From: a bacterium
Lineage (GTDB): Bacteria; Bacillota_I; Bacilli_A; Izemoplasmatales; Izemoplasmataceae
Length of the DNA: 64,000 nucleotides
Reading direction: 5' to 3'
Assembly (NCBI GenBank): GCA_018400875.1
Contig: JAGYLV010000003.1
Span: 1-64,000, forward strand
The notes under the pieces are model-generated. The model had not been told where the DNA came from, did no database searches, and saw only the letters and a list, made by a program, of their open reading frames with translations. Shown piece after piece: positions 1 to 10,247 of this stretch (positions are counted from its first letter, which is position 1; each line of letters begins with the position of its first letter). A program made the position numbers and the translations under genes.

Positions 1-43
1 CCTCCACCATTTCTTTTTAAAGAGTTGTTTACAACTTCAAATT

Positions 44-120
44 GCGGTCCTGTGGTGTAGCGGTTAACATGCCTGCCTGTCACGCAGGAGATCGCGGGTT
101 CGATTCCCGTCGGGACCGCC
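44..120 (+). tRNA. tRNA-Asp (GTC)
   Basis: Cloverleaf: acceptor GCGGTCC/GGACCGC, anticodon loop CTGTCAC, T-arm GGTTCGATTCC. Confidence 0.95.
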
Positions 121-123
121 ATT

Positions 124-199
124 GGCTCAGTAGCTCAGTTGGTAGAGCAACGGATTGAAGCTCCGTGTGTCGGCAGTTCGACTCTGTCCTGAGCCACCA
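124..199 (+). tRNA. tRNA-Phe (GAA), CCA encoded
   Basis: Acceptor GGCTCAG/CTGAGCC, anticodon loop TTGAAGC, encoded CCA end. Confidence 0.93.
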
Positions 200-208
200 C
201 CCCCCAAT

Positions 209-236
209 AATTAAGCACTCGTGCTTAATTTTTTTT
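209..236 (+). terminator. Rho-independent terminator after tRNAs
   Basis: AATTAAGCAC TC GTGCTTAATT followed by T-tract. Confidence 0.85.
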
Positions 237-305
237 ACACTTTTTTTAAGAAAAAACTCCTTTTCACTAAATAGTTTATATAGACATGAAAGAAGGAGTG
301 TAACT

Positions 306-977
306 ATGAATTTTAAAAATAATTCTATGATTGGATTTGATTCTCCGAGTGAGTTCTATGACTTTTACACGTCGCTTGGGATCATGCATGAATGGAAAAT
401 TGTCACAGGAAAAATGAATGACCGTGGCAATCGCATCGAGAACCGAGGCTACACCCAAAGATTGAGACATCTATTTAAAGAAAAGAACTTATTTAGACGA
501 ATGGTTTCTATTGCTGAGATTGTTTCTTTTTTGGATGAATACCATTTGCTTAAAAGGATCTTGCATCAATTAAAAAAAGAACTCAATCCAGACCAATACA
601 CGTCCCTAAAAATCTTTTTAGAATACAAGATACCGTACTCAAAAAACCGGCGTGTGGATATCATTTTTCAAGTGGACCAAAAGCTTTTACTGTTTGAATT
701 TAGACTATCGTCAACTTTTCCAAACCAAAGTGCGATGTGGCAAAAAAAAGAACTTGAGTTAGTGATTTACAAAGAACTGATGATGAATTATTTACCGCAA
801 GAATATAAGATTTTCTTATATGCATTTATTGGGATGCCCGAGTATGACCTAGGGAAAAAAATTGAAAAGCATATCATGTATAATGAAACCAACATTGATT
901 TTTTCGTTGATTATTTGATTACGTATTTATTTGAAGATCCACGAAGGCCTCAAGAATTCAATTTACTTAAGGATTAA
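306..977 (+). CDS. hypothetical protein, possible PD-(D/E)XK-nuclease-like fold
   Basis: ORF with SD GAAGGAG before ATG 306 (upstream ORF-track start lies inside tRNA); motif RRVDIIFQVDQKLLLFEFR resembles D-x(n)-ExK core. Confidence 0.6.
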   Translation: MNFKNNSMIGFDSPSEFYDFYTSLGIMHEWKIVTGKMNDRGNRIENRGYTQRLRHLFKEKNLFRRMVSIAEIVSFLDEYHLLKRILHQLKKELNPDQYTSLKIFLEYKIPYSKNRRVDIIFQVDQKLLLFEFRLSSTFPNQSAMWQKKELELVIYKELMMNYLPQEYKIFLYAFIGMPEYDLGKKIEKHIMYNETNIDFFVDYLITYLFEDPRRPQEFNLLKD

Positions 978-1654
978 TGATGAAAATATTACTCACGAAC
1001 GACGATGGGATTCGCTCGCTTAGAATACAGATTGCTGAAAAGGCATTGTTAGATATGGGTCACCAAGTAATGGTGGTTGCCCCTCTTTATGAACAATCCG
1101 CAAAAAGTATGGCGATGACTACACGTGGCGTTGAGTATATGAAGATGGATGAAACCCATTATGCTGTAGAAGGGACACCGGTTGATTGTGTAAACTTTGC
1201 CCTGGAAGGTCTCAAAGAAACACCAGACTTGGTGGTTTCTGGGATCAATAATGGGTTTAATTTAGGCATCGATATTTATTATTCGGGTACGGTAGGAGCA
1301 GCATTCCAAGCCCAGTATCTTGGTTACCCTTCGATTGCCTTCTCAGCCGACTACAAATTTGAAGGGGATTTAGAAGCTGTCTTTAGCCAAACCTTTGAAC
1401 AGATTATTGCCGATCAAATCGTTTCCAGCCACCATGTCATTAACATTAATTTTCCCCCAAAAATTACTCACAACACCTACATCGAAACAAACCCAGTATC
1501 CTTCAAATCAAGGTTAGACGGTTTTTTTGAAGGGACAATGTTTAAATATCGGCGGCACATCATTGACCAAGAGCTCGGTGAAGACACCGATTACTATAAT
1601 TACTTAAATGGTCGCATCACTCTATCAAAGCTGGCTTTACGCTTAAAAGATTAA
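977..1654 (+). CDS. surE: SurE-like 5'/3'-nucleotidase
   Basis: KILLTNDDGI, VVAPLYEQS, VEGTPVDCV, PDLVVSGINNGFNLG, YSGTVGAA motifs. Confidence 0.85.
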   Translation: MMKILLTNDDGIRSLRIQIAEKALLDMGHQVMVVAPLYEQSAKSMAMTTRGVEYMKMDETHYAVEGTPVDCVNFALEGLKETPDLVVSGINNGFNLGIDIYYSGTVGAAFQAQYLGYPSIAFSADYKFEGDLEAVFSQTFEQIIADQIVSSHHVININFPPKITHNTYIETNPVSFKSRLDGFFEGTMFKYRRHIIDQELGEDTDYYNYLNGRITLSKLALRLKD

Positions 1655-1666
1655 AGGAGGCACTCG

Positions 1667-2860
1667 ATGATTCATGTATTCTCAGAAGTGGCCCCACTAA
1701 AATCTATTTTGATGCACCGACCAGGGGCTGAAATTGAAAACCTCGTTCCCCACCTACTCAGTGATTTTTTATACGAAGATATCCCGTATCTTGCATCGGC
1801 AAGAGAAGAACACGATGCGTTCACCCATGTATTAAAAGACCATAATGTTGATGTTTTCTACATTGAAAATCTTGTTGAAGAAGCAATCAGCCCTGATTCA
1901 AAAAACATACTCATAGAAGATTACATTCAGATTTCAGGCGTTCGAAACGTTGAGACGATTCAGCGATTAAGGATCTACTTAAATACATTAAATCCAAAGG
2001 CCTTGGTCGAGAAGATTATTTCAGGAATTCTGATTAGTGAAATCTATCCCAATCCATCCATTGATTTAGAATCATTTCATGAAGATGATCCTTTTATGGT
2101 CTACCCGATGCCTAACTTGATGTATCAAAGAGATCCCATGATTACGATGGGAAACGGAGTAACCATCGCCAATTTATCATCCACCATCCGGGCCAAAGAA
2201 GCGTTGTTGCCTAGATTTGTTTTCAATCATCACCCATCGTTTAAAAATGTGAAAGATTCCATTTATTTTGATGGAACTAATGACTTTCATTTAGAAGGTG
2301 GCGACGTTTTGATTTTAAATGAGGAAACGCTCCTGATTGGAATATCCAAACGTACACATCCTATTGCGATCGAACAGTTATCAAAAAAATTATTGGCACA
2401 AAGTGATTTCAAGAAAGTCATTGCCTTAAAAATCCCTCGTAACCGAGCATTCATGCATTTAGACACCATTCTGACGCAAGTCGACTATGATGCTTTCTTA
2501 TATCATAAGAGTGTATTTGATCTATCGCATGTCTTTACATTCACGCTAGAAGACAACGAACTAACAGTCAAAGAATCCAAACAAACCATTCAATCTTTAT
2601 TGGAGGTTGAATTAAATCAATCCATTCAAATGGTTCCATGTGGCGGGAATGATACCATTGCCAGTGCCAGAGAACAGTGGAATGATGGAGCGAATTCTTT
2701 GGCAATTGCTCCGGGTAAAGTCATCATGTATGCCCGCAACGCGAAGACCAACGAAGCCTTAATTAAAGCCGGTATTGACGTTATAACCATTCAGGCTTCA
2801 GAACTTTCAAGAGGCCGGGGAGGCCCCCATTGTCTGACCATGCCTCTATCCCGTAAATAA
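1667..2860 (+). CDS. arcA: arginine deiminase
   Basis: [43 protein letters not shown] (catalytic Cys) motifs; SD AAAGGAGG. Confidence 0.93.
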   Translation: MIHVFSEVAPLKSILMHRPGAEIENLVPHLLSDFLYEDIPYLASAREEHDAFTHVLKDHNVDVFYIENLVEEAISPDSKNILIEDYIQISGVRNVETIQRLRIYLNTLNPKALVEKIISGILISEIYPNPSIDLESFHEDDPFMVYPMPNLMYQRDPMITMGNGVTIANLSSTIRAKEALLPRFVFNHHPSFKNVKDSIYFDGTNDFHLEGGDVLILNEETLLIGISKRTHPIAIEQLSKKLLAQSDFKKVIALKIPRNRAFMHLDTILTQVDYDAFLYHKSVFDLSHVFTFTLEDNELTVKESKQTIQSLLEVELNQSIQMVPCGGNDTIASAREQWNDGANSLAIAPGKVIMYARNAKTNEALIKAGIDVITIQASELSRGRGGPHCLTMPLSRK

Positions 2861-2866
2861 AAAGAC

Positions 2867-2895
2867 AAAAAAAGGCTTGCATAGGCCTTTTTTAT
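2867..2895 (+). terminator. putative Rho-independent terminator
   Basis: AAAAAGGC...GCCTTTTTT hairpin after arcA. Confidence 0.6.
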
Positions 2896-3033
2896 TTGAT
2901 ATATTATTCAAGACTCTGCCTGAGTCACGGCTGTGAAACGGGAGGTTAATGATACACTGGAAGGCGTTGTCTTAAAGTGTTGAAAATTTCCGTGGAGCAA
3001 GTCTATACCAGAATATAGGCGAAAGGAGACCAC

Positions 3034-3339
3034 ATGCCTGCACAACAAATCAGAATCCGTCTTAAGTCATACGATCATCGTTTACTTGATCAATCTGCGA
3101 AAAAAATTGTAGATACCGCACTTAAAACAGGATCAAAGGTTTCGGGACCCATTCCGTTACCAACCAAAAAAGAGATTTTTACGGTCTTACGTTCGGTTCA
3201 CATCAATAAAACCTCGCGTGAACAATTTGAACGGAGAACCCACAAAAGACTCATCGACATTTTGTCACCCACGCCCCAAACAATCGATAGTCTGATGCAC
3301 TTAGATTTACCCTCGGGCGTCGATATTGTACTTAAATAA
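3034..3339 (+). CDS. rpsJ: 30S ribosomal protein S10
   Basis: [23 protein letters not shown]; operon context. Confidence 0.97.
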   Translation: MPAQQIRIRLKSYDHRLLDQSAKKIVDTALKTGSKVSGPIPLPTKKEIFTVLRSVHINKTSREQFERRTHKRLIDILSPTPQTIDSLMHLDLPSGVDIVLK

Positions 3340-3366
3340 TAATCCAATCTTATAAGGAGGTGTCTC

Positions 3367-4347
3367 ATGGCCAAAGGTATCTTAGGAACCAAACTTGGAA
3401 TGACTCAAGTGTTCAACGATGCAGGAAAACTTGTCCCTGTCACGGTTGTTCAATGCGATCCAAACGTTGTCTTACAAAAGAAAACCGTTGAAACTGATGG
3501 ATACGATGCAGTTAAAGTCGGATTCAAAGACAAACGAGAAGCGCTTGTATCTAAACCACTTAAGGGTCAATTCGCTAAAGCAAATGCAACCCCTAAGCGC
3601 TACATCAAAGAGATTGCGGGTAAAGAACTCAGCAACTTTGAAGTAGGTCAAGAGATCAAAGTCAACATTTTTAATGAAGGTGAAGCGGTTGATGTCACTG
3701 GAACATCCAAAGGTAAAGGGTTCCAAGGCGTCATCAAACGTCACAATCAATCCCGCGGGCCTATGTCACACGGGTCACACTACCACCGTTTACCAGGGTC
3801 AATGGGAAGTATTGATCCCAACCATGTTAGACCAGGTAAAAACTTACCAGGCCATATGGGATTTGAAACGGTAACCATTCAAAATTTAGAAATCGTTAAA
3901 GTCGATGTTCATGGAAACTTGTTATTGGTTAAAGGAAATGTCCCAGGTCCTCGTAAAGGCCTTGTGGTCATCAAAAATGCCATCAAACATGATAAAGAAC
4001 TTGAACCACTCAACCCTGATGATTATGTAGTAGTTGAAGCCGCTCCTGCTGAAGAAGCTCCTGCTGAAGAAGCTCCGGTTGCAGAAGCCCCGGTTGAAGC
4101 CGCCCCTGCTGAAGAAGCCCCGGTTGAAGCCGCTCCAGTTGCAGAAGCCCCTGAGGTAGAAGCAGCTCCTGCTGAAGAAGCTCCAGTTGAAGCCGCTCCA
4201 GTAGAAGCAGCTCCTGCTGAAGAAACCCCAGTTGAAGCCGCCCCTGCTGAAGAAGCTCCGGTAGAAGAAGTACCCGCAGAAGAAGCATCCTCATCTGAAT
4301 CAGAAGCTCAAGAAGCCCCTGAAGAATCAGATGAGGAGAAAAAATAG
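3367..4347 (+). CDS. rplC: 50S ribosomal protein L3 with long acidic A/P/E-rich C-terminal extension
   Basis: [16 protein letters not shown], canonical L3 body followed by [14 protein letters not shown]... repeats. Confidence 0.97.
   Translation: MAKGILGTKLGMTQVFNDAGKLVPVTVVQCDPNVVLQKKTVETDGYDAVKVGFKDKREALVSKPLKGQFAKANATPKRYIKEIAGKELSNFEVGQEIKVNIFNEGEAVDVTGTSKGKGFQGVIKRHNQSRGPMSHGSHYHRLPGSMGSIDPNHVRPGKNLPGHMGFETVTIQNLEIVKVDVHGNLLLVKGNVPGPRKGLVVIKNAIKHDKELEPLNPDDYVVVEAAPAEEAPAEEAPVAEAPVEAAPAEEAPVEAAPVAEAPEVEAAPAEEAPVEAAPVEAAPAEETPVEAAPAEEAPVEEVPAEEASSSESEAQEAPEESDEEKK
4036..4290 (+). repeat. imperfect tandem repeats encoding A-P-V/A-E-E/A units
   Basis: Repeated GAAGCCGCTCCTGCTGAAGAAGCTCCGGTT-like units within rplC 3' end. 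Confidence 0.9.
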
Positions 4348-4371
4348 TGTTTGGTTCGAAGGAGGTCAATC

Positions 4372-4995
4372 ATGCCTAAGTTAGATGTATTTAATCAAAC
4401 TGGAAAAAAAGTATCACAAGCAACTCTTAGCGATGACGTATTTGGCATCGAACCAAACCGACAAGTTTTATTCGATGTAATCAAAGCACAAAGAGCTGCC
4501 ATGCGCCAAGGCACACATAGCGTCAAAAACCGCGGAGAAGTCCGTGGTGGTGGACGTAAACCATGGCGTCAAAAAGGAACCGGTCGGGCCCGTCAAGGTT
4601 CTATCCGGTCACCTCAATGGAGAGGCGGCGGTGTCGTATTCGGCCCCACTCCAAGAGATTATAGTTTCAAAGTCAACCGTAAAGTAAGAAGACTTGCCTT
4701 ACGCTCTGCCTTATCATCTAAAGTAGCTGATAAAAATTTGGTATTGCTTGATGCACTCGCGGTTGAAGAAATTAAAACCAAATCCATGGAAAGTGTATTG
4801 AATCAATTAGAACTTTCCGGAAAAGTACTCATCATCCTCGATTCAATGGATGAAAAAGTGTTGTTATCTGCCAGAAACATTCCAGGTGTCTTAGTCACGA
4901 CCGCGGATCAAGCGAGTGTCTATGAGCTAATGAACTTTAAAACCCTGTTAATGACTCAAGCAGCTGCCCAACACCTTGAGGAGGGACTTAAATAA
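4372..4995 (+). CDS. rplD: 50S ribosomal protein L4
   Basis: GEVRGGGRKPWRQKGTGRARQGSIRSPQWRGGGVVFGP; SD AAGGAGG. Confidence 0.97.
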   Translation: MPKLDVFNQTGKKVSQATLSDDVFGIEPNRQVLFDVIKAQRAAMRQGTHSVKNRGEVRGGGRKPWRQKGTGRARQGSIRSPQWRGGGVVFGPTPRDYSFKVNRKVRRLALRSALSSKVADKNLVLLDALAVEEIKTKSMESVLNQLELSGKVLIILDSMDEKVLLSARNIPGVLVTTADQASVYELMNFKTLLMTQAAAQHLEEGLK

Positions 4996-5279
4996 TGTTA
5001 GCAAGTGAAATTGTTAAACGTCCGCTAATCACTGAAAAAAGTATGCAATTGGTTGAAACCTTGAATCAATACACATTCGAAGTGGATAAACGCGCGAACA
5101 AAGTACAAATCAAGCATGCCATCGAAGAGCTCTTCGATGTGACAGTCACCAGTGTTAATGTAATCAACACCGCACGGAAACCGAAACGTGTTGGACAACA
5201 CCAAGGCTTTAAGGCTGAGAAAACAAAAGCCATTGTGACACTCAAAGCCGATGACAAAATCGAAATCTTTACGGCTTAG
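4995..5279 (+). CDS. rplW: 50S ribosomal protein L23
   Basis: VKRPLITEKSMQLVE; context. Confidence 0.96.
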   Translation: MLASEIVKRPLITEKSMQLVETLNQYTFEVDKRANKVQIKHAIEELFDVTVTSVNVINTARKPKRVGQHQGFKAEKTKAIVTLKADDKIEIFTA

Positions 5280-5300
5280 TAAGGTAAGGAGGAATTCAAC

Positions 5301-6131
5301 ATGGCCCTTAAAAAGTACAAACCCATGACCAATGGTACCCGCCATATGACCTCCCTTGATTATTCCGAAATTACGAAGACAACTCCTGAAAAATCACTGC
5401 TTGTAAAACTCAACAAAAAATCAGGACGTAATAATCAAGGAAAAATCACCGTTCGTCACCATGGTGGGGGAAATAAAAGAAAATATAGAATCATTGATTT
5501 CAAACGGACCAAAGATGCCATTCCTGCAAAGGTCGCAAGCATCGAATATGATCCAAACCGGTCAGCGAACATTGCCCTCTTGCATTATGCGGATGGTGAA
5601 AAACGCTACATCATCGCACCGGAAGGTTTGCAAGTTGGAATGGTGATTGAATCAGGAGATAACGCCGACATTAAAGTAGGAAACGCGAAAGCACTCAACA
5701 AAATTCCAGTCGGTACGATGATTCATAACATTGAACTTTCCCCAGGCAAAGGCGGTCAAGTTGCGCGCGCTGCAGGCGCTGAAGCCCAAATCCTTGGCCG
5801 GGAAGAAAAATATGTGTTAGTCCGCTTGTCGAGTGGCGAAGTTCGTAAAATTTTAGGAACCTGCCGAGCCACCATTGGGGTGGTGGGTAACGAATATTAT
5901 GAACTGGTTAATATCGGTAAAGCCGGTAAAAACCGTCACCGCGGAATCAAACCAACCGTTCGTGGTTCTGTCATGAACCCCCTTGACCACCCACACGGTG
6001 GGGGTGAAGGTAGACAACCGATTGGACGTAAAAGTCCAATGACGCCATGGGGCAAACCTGCGCTTGGCTTAAAAACCCGTAAAACTCACAAATCTAGCGA
6101 TCGTTTGATTGTTAGAGGCCGTAAGAAATAA
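5301..6131 (+). CDS. rplB: 50S ribosomal protein L2
   Basis: [13 protein letters not shown]...[22 protein letters not shown]. Confidence 0.98.
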   Translation: MALKKYKPMTNGTRHMTSLDYSEITKTTPEKSLLVKLNKKSGRNNQGKITVRHHGGGNKRKYRIIDFKRTKDAIPAKVASIEYDPNRSANIALLHYADGEKRYIIAPEGLQVGMVIESGDNADIKVGNAKALNKIPVGTMIHNIELSPGKGGQVARAAGAEAQILGREEKYVLVRLSSGEVRKILGTCRATIGVVGNEYYELVNIGKAGKNRHRGIKPTVRGSVMNPLDHPHGGGEGRQPIGRKSPMTPWGKPALGLKTRKTHKSSDRLIVRGRKK

Positions 6132-6146
6132 ATAGGAGGAAATTAG

Positions 6147-6425
6147 ATGGCTCGATCAGTTAAAAAAGGACCATTTTGCGACGATCACTTAATGTTCAAA
6201 GTGGCTCAAATGAATAAAGAAAACAAAAAACGTGTCATTCAGACATGGTCAAGACGTTCAACCATTTTTCCTCAATTTGTGGGACACACAATTGCGGTTC
6301 ATAACGGTAAAGAACATGTGCCTGTGTATGTGACGGAAGATATGGTTGGTCATAAATTAGGTGAATTTGCACCCACACGCGTTTACCGTGGGCACGATAA
6401 AGACAAGAAAGCTGTCAGAAAGTAG
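6147..6425 (+). CDS. rpsS: 30S ribosomal protein S19
   Basis: [15 protein letters not shown]. Confidence 0.98.
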   Translation: MARSVKKGPFCDDHLMFKVAQMNKENKKRVIQTWSRRSTIFPQFVGHTIAVHNGKEHVPVYVTEDMVGHKLGEFAPTRVYRGHDKDKKAVRK

Positions 6426-6434
6426 AGGATGAAT

Positions 6435-6770
6435 ATGGAAGTTAAAGCTCAAGCTAAAATGGTCCGTCTTTCTTCTCGAAAAGTGAAGCTTGTCATTGAT
6501 TTGATTCGTGGAAAATCGGTGGGAGAGGCGTTCGCAATCTTAGCGAATACCCCCAAGGCTGCATCCCCTGTGGTAGAAAAACTTCTTCGCTCAGCGGTCG
6601 CCAATGCAGAACACAACAACAGTTTGAATCCAGATAGTTTATACGTCAAAGAAATTTTTGTGGGCGAAGGCCCCACCTTGAAGCGGATTCGTCCTCGCGC
6701 TAAAGGGAGTGCATCACAAATCTTAAAAAGAACCAGCCACACGACCATTGTCGTGGCTGAGAAAGCATAA
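6435..6770 (+). CDS. rplV: 50S ribosomal protein L22
   Basis: [29 protein letters not shown] favours ATG 6435. Confidence 0.96.
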   Translation: MEVKAQAKMVRLSSRKVKLVIDLIRGKSVGEAFAILANTPKAASPVVEKLLRSAVANAEHNNSLNPDSLYVKEIFVGEGPTLKRIRPRAKGSASQILKRTSHTTIVVAEKA

Positions 6771-6783
6771 GGAGGCAGCTGAT

Positions 6784-7431
6784 ATGGGTCAAAAAGTTAA
6801 TCCTGTAGGATTACGCATCGGAGTCATTCGTGACTGGGATTCACGTTGGTATGCCAACGAGGGCGAAGTAGCAGATTTACTCCAAGAAGACATCAAAATA
6901 CGCAAAATTTTAGAGGCATTCTATGTGAATGCTGCGGTATCAACCATTCAAATTGAACGGTTAAAAAACCGCGTGGTTCTCACCTTGCACACTGCCAAGC
7001 CAGGGATGGTCATTGGCCGTGAAGGTAGCCTCAAAAATGAAGCGATTAAACGGTTATCCAAAGTCACCGATAAAGCGATCGTTTTAAATGTCGTCGAAAT
7101 TAAAAAACCTGAACTTGATGCCGTATTAGTGGCAGATTCCATTGCTCAGCAATTGGAAAACCGTGCCTCATTCCGCCGGGTTCAAAAAATGGCCATTCAA
7201 CGGGCCATGCGCGCTGGAGCTAAAGGGGTTAAAACGTTAGTTTCAGGTCGTTTAGGCGGTGCAGAAATGGCACGTTCTGAAGGTTATTCAGAAGGAAACG
7301 TGCCGCTTCACACTTTACGTGCTGATATTGATTATGCCCTTTCAGAGGCCATGACCACATACGGAAAACTCGGCATTAAAGTATGGATTTATAAAGGTGA
7401 AATTTTGCCGGCCAAAAGGGAGGCGGAATAG
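6784..7431 (+). CDS. rpsC: 30S ribosomal protein S3
   Basis: [24 protein letters not shown]. Confidence 0.98.
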   Translation: MGQKVNPVGLRIGVIRDWDSRWYANEGEVADLLQEDIKIRKILEAFYVNAAVSTIQIERLKNRVVLTLHTAKPGMVIGREGSLKNEAIKRLSKVTDKAIVLNVVEIKKPELDAVLVADSIAQQLENRASFRRVQKMAIQRAMRAGAKGVKTLVSGRLGGAEMARSEGYSEGNVPLHTLRADIDYALSEAMTTYGKLGIKVWIYKGEILPAKREAE

Positions 7432-7851
7432 ATGTTAACACCCAAACGAACGAAATATCGTCGTCCGCATCGCGTCTCTTATGAGGGCAAAGCGAAAGGC
7501 GGCACCCGCGTTGACTTTGGTCAATACGGATTGCAATCATTAGAAGGAGCATGGATTACGAACCGCCAAATTGAAGCGGCCCGTATCGCCATGACTCGGT
7601 ACATGAAACGCCAAGGGAAAGTATGGACTCGCATTTTCCCCCACATGGCAAAAACGAAAAAGCCACTCGAAGTACGGATGGGTTCTGGTAAAGGGGCTCC
7701 GGAAGGATTTGTGGCCGTCGTTAAAGAAGGGACTGTTATGTTTGAAGTTGGTGGTGTCACTGAAGAAATCGCCAAAGAAGCGCTACGTTTAGCGTCTCAC
7801 AAACTGCCAGTCAGCACAAAATTTATTCGACGTGAAAGTGGTGATGCTTAA
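7432..7851 (+). CDS. rplP: 50S ribosomal protein L16
   Basis: [14 protein letters not shown]. Confidence 0.98.
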   Translation: MLTPKRTKYRRPHRVSYEGKAKGGTRVDFGQYGLQSLEGAWITNRQIEAARIAMTRYMKRQGKVWTRIFPHMAKTKKPLEVRMGSGKGAPEGFVAVVKEGTVMFEVGGVTEEIAKEALRLASHKLPVSTKFIRRESGDA

Positions 7852-8042
7852 TGACCGCGAGAGATATTAGAGACATGGAAACTGAAGCTATCGTAACTGA
7901 GATTTCAAATCTCAAACGGGAATTGTTTGATCTTCGCTTTCAACAAGCCACAGGTCAACTTACAAACACGGCACGCATCTCAACCCTTAAGCGCATCATT
8001 GCTAGAATGAAAACCATTCTCAATGAACGTCGTGAGCAGTAG
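7851..8042 (+). CDS. rpmC: 50S ribosomal protein L29
   Basis: L29-like sequence and operon position. Confidence 0.95.
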   Translation: MTARDIRDMETEAIVTEISNLKRELFDLRFQQATGQLTNTARISTLKRIIARMKTILNERREQ

Positions 8043-8054
8043 AAAGAGGCGAAC

Positions 8055-8315
8055 ATGGAAAGAAATCAAAGACGAGTTTTAATGGGAACCGTGGTATCCA
8101 GCAAACCGGATAAAACCATTTCTGTGCTGGTAGAAAGCTATAAAGTTCATCCTATTTATAAGAAACGTGTAAAGCAATCTAAAAAATTTGCGGCTCACGA
8201 TGCTAAGAATGAAGCCAAAGAAGGCGATTTTGTAAAAATTGTGGAAACACGTCCACTGTCTAAATCAAAACGCTTCCGGCTGTTAGAAGTCTTAGATCGT
8301 CCCGCCATTCAATAG
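8055..8315 (+). CDS. rpsQ: 30S ribosomal protein S17
   Basis: [22 protein letters not shown]. Confidence 0.97.
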   Translation: MERNQRRVLMGTVVSSKPDKTISVLVESYKVHPIYKKRVKQSKKFAAHDAKNEAKEGDFVKIVETRPLSKSKRFRLLEVLDRPAIQ

Positions 8316-8332
8316 TCGAGGAGGTCAAAATC

Positions 8333-8701
8333 ATGATTCAACAAGAATCGCGTCTTAGAATCGCGGATAATTCCGGTGCCAAAGAAGTTTTGACGATTAA
8401 AGTCCTCGGCGGCAGTAAACGGAAGTACGCATCCATCGGTGACGTCATTACCGTTACCGTGAAACAAGCAGCTCCTGGGGGTCAAGTGAAAAAAGGAGAA
8501 GTCGTCAAAGCGGTCATCGTGAGAACCAAGCGTTCGGTCCGCCGGGGCGATGGATCGTACATTCGCTTCGATGATAACGCTGCGGTGATTATCCGGGATG
8601 ATAAATCCCCACGTGGGACTCGGATCTTTGGTCCGGTGGCCCGTGAACTCAGAGAAAAAGGGTTTATGAAAATCGTTTCATTAGCCCCTGAAGTTTTGTA
8701 A
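8333..8701 (+). CDS. rplN: 50S ribosomal protein L14
   Basis: [20 protein letters not shown]. Confidence 0.98.
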   Translation: MIQQESRLRIADNSGAKEVLTIKVLGGSKRKYASIGDVITVTVKQAAPGGQVKKGEVVKAVIVRTKRSVRRGDGSYIRFDDNAAVIIRDDKSPRGTRIFGPVARELREKGFMKIVSLAPEVL

Positions 8702-8711
8702 GGAGCTCCCC

Positions 8712-9038
8712 ATGAAAATACTTAAAGGTGATAAAGTTCGCGTCATCAGTGGTGCGAACCGCGGAAAAGAAGGCACCGTGCTTAAAACATTTCCGAAAGA
8801 CGATACCCTCATCGTTGAAGGGGTGAACACGGTCAAAAAACACACCAAACCGTCCCAAGCGAATCCTGACGGAGGCATTTTAGAATTTGAAGCCCCTATT
8901 CATGCTTCAAACGTCATGATTTTAGATGGGAAAGAGACCACTCGGATTGGCTTTAAAGAAATCACTGAGACCGTCAAAAAAGAGAAAGTGACGCGCAAAG
9001 TTCGCTTTGCGAAAAAATCAGGTGAGGTTCTTGACTAA
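8712..9038 (+). CDS. rplX: 50S ribosomal protein L24
   Basis: [21 protein letters not shown]. Confidence 0.97.
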   Translation: MKILKGDKVRVISGANRGKEGTVLKTFPKDDTLIVEGVNTVKKHTKPSQANPDGGILEFEAPIHASNVMILDGKETTRIGFKEITETVKKEKVTRKVRFAKKSGEVLD

Positions 9039-9059
9039 TCTTAAAGGAGTTAGAATCTA

Positions 9060-9599
9060 ATGAATCGATTACAAGAGAAATATCAATCGACCGTGAAAGC
9101 GGCGATGATGAAACAATTCAACTATGATTCCATCATGCAAACCCCTAAAGTTGAAAAAATCATTATCAACATCGGGGTCGGTGATGCGATCAACAACGCT
9201 AAAGCATTGGACGATGCGGTTGAAGAGCTCACGCAAATTGCAGGGCAAAAACCGGTCATTACGAAAGCCAAAAAATCCATTGCAAACTTTAAATTACGTC
9301 AAGGCATGGCCATTGGATGCAAGGTCGATTTGCGCGGTCAAAGAATGTATAACTTCTTAGATAAATTGATCGCCATCGCATTGCCACGGGTTCGTGACTT
9401 TCAAGGGGTTTCCAAAAAAGCCTTTGATGGTCGAGGAAACTTTACGCTTGGCGTGAAAGAACAACTCATTTTCCCAGAAATTGATTACGATAAAGTAAAC
9501 CGGGTTCGGGGCATGGATATCGTGATCGTAACAACGGCAAATACAGACGAAGAGGGTCGGTTCTTACTGCAAGAACTCGGCATGCCTTTCCGCAAATAA
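9060..9599 (+). CDS. rplE: 50S ribosomal protein L5
   Basis: [21 protein letters not shown]. Confidence 0.98.
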   Translation: MNRLQEKYQSTVKAAMMKQFNYDSIMQTPKVEKIIINIGVGDAINNAKALDDAVEELTQIAGQKPVITKAKKSIANFKLRQGMAIGCKVDLRGQRMYNFLDKLIAIALPRVRDFQGVSKKAFDGRGNFTLGVKEQLIFPEIDYDKVNRVRGMDIVIVTTANTDEEGRFLLQELGMPFRK

Positions 9600-9615
9600 T
9601 TCAAGGAGGTAAATC

Positions 9616-9801
9616 ATGGCAAAGACATCAATGAAAGTGAAACAAAAAAGAACGCAAAAATATTCCGTCCGGGAATATTCCAGATGCGAACGTTGTGGAC
9701 GTCCTCATTCTGTGTATCGTAAATTCAAGTTATGCCGAATTTGCTTCCGCGAATTGGCATACAAAGGACAAATCCCTGGCGTGCAAAAGGCCAGTTGGTA
9801 A
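9616..9801 (+). CDS. rpsZ: 30S ribosomal protein S14 type Z (zinc-binding)
   Basis: [27 protein letters not shown]. Confidence 0.97.
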   Translation: MAKTSMKVKQKRTQKYSVREYSRCERCGRPHSVYRKFKLCRICFRELAYKGQIPGVQKASW

Positions 9802-9832
9802 GACGAGGTAACTTGGAAGGAGGCCAATTAAT

Positions 9833-10228
9833 ATGGTCATGACAGATCCGATTGCGGATATGCTTACACGCATCCGTAATGCAAACCAAATGAAAAAAGA
9901 AACAGTGACGATGCCTGCTAGCAAGTTAAAACAACAAGTCTTAGATTTGTTGCGAGCGGAGGGGTACATCACCAACGTCTCACTTGTCAAAGGCGAGCGT
10001 TTTAACGACCTTAAAGTGACGCTGAAATATAACCAAAATGAACGTGTCATTCGTGGCTTAAAACGTATATCAAAACCGGGCTTAAGAGTCTATGCTCAAA
10101 GCCAAGAAATCCCAAAAGTCCTAAACGGACTAGGAATTGCCATTCTTTCCACATCGCAAGGGCTTATGACGGACCGTCAAGCCCGTCGTGATAATGTGGG
10201 TGGCGAAATCCTAGCATACGTTTGGTAG
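9833..10228 (+). CDS. rpsH: 30S ribosomal protein S8
   Basis: [17 protein letters not shown]. Confidence 0.97.
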   Translation: MVMTDPIADMLTRIRNANQMKKETVTMPASKLKQQVLDLLRAEGYITNVSLVKGERFNDLKVTLKYNQNERVIRGLKRISKPGLRVYAQSQEIPKVLNGLGIAILSTSQGLMTDRQARRDNVGGEILAYVW

Positions 10229-10247
10229 TCAACCTGAGGAGGATAAA

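Noticed and set aside
165-305. Upstream extension of the first ORF to 165
   Set aside because: Begins inside tRNA-Phe and crosses its terminator; ATG 306 has a proper SD.
4010-4369. 119-aa minus-strand ORF rich in Leu/Gln opposite rplC repeats
   Set aside because: Antisense shadow of the repetitive GAAGCTCC sequence; low-complexity translation and no independent RBS evidence.
5025-5345. Other minus-strand ORFs opposite conserved + strand genes
   Set aside because: All overlap well-supported conserved CDSs and lack recognisable domains or RBS; treated as spurious.
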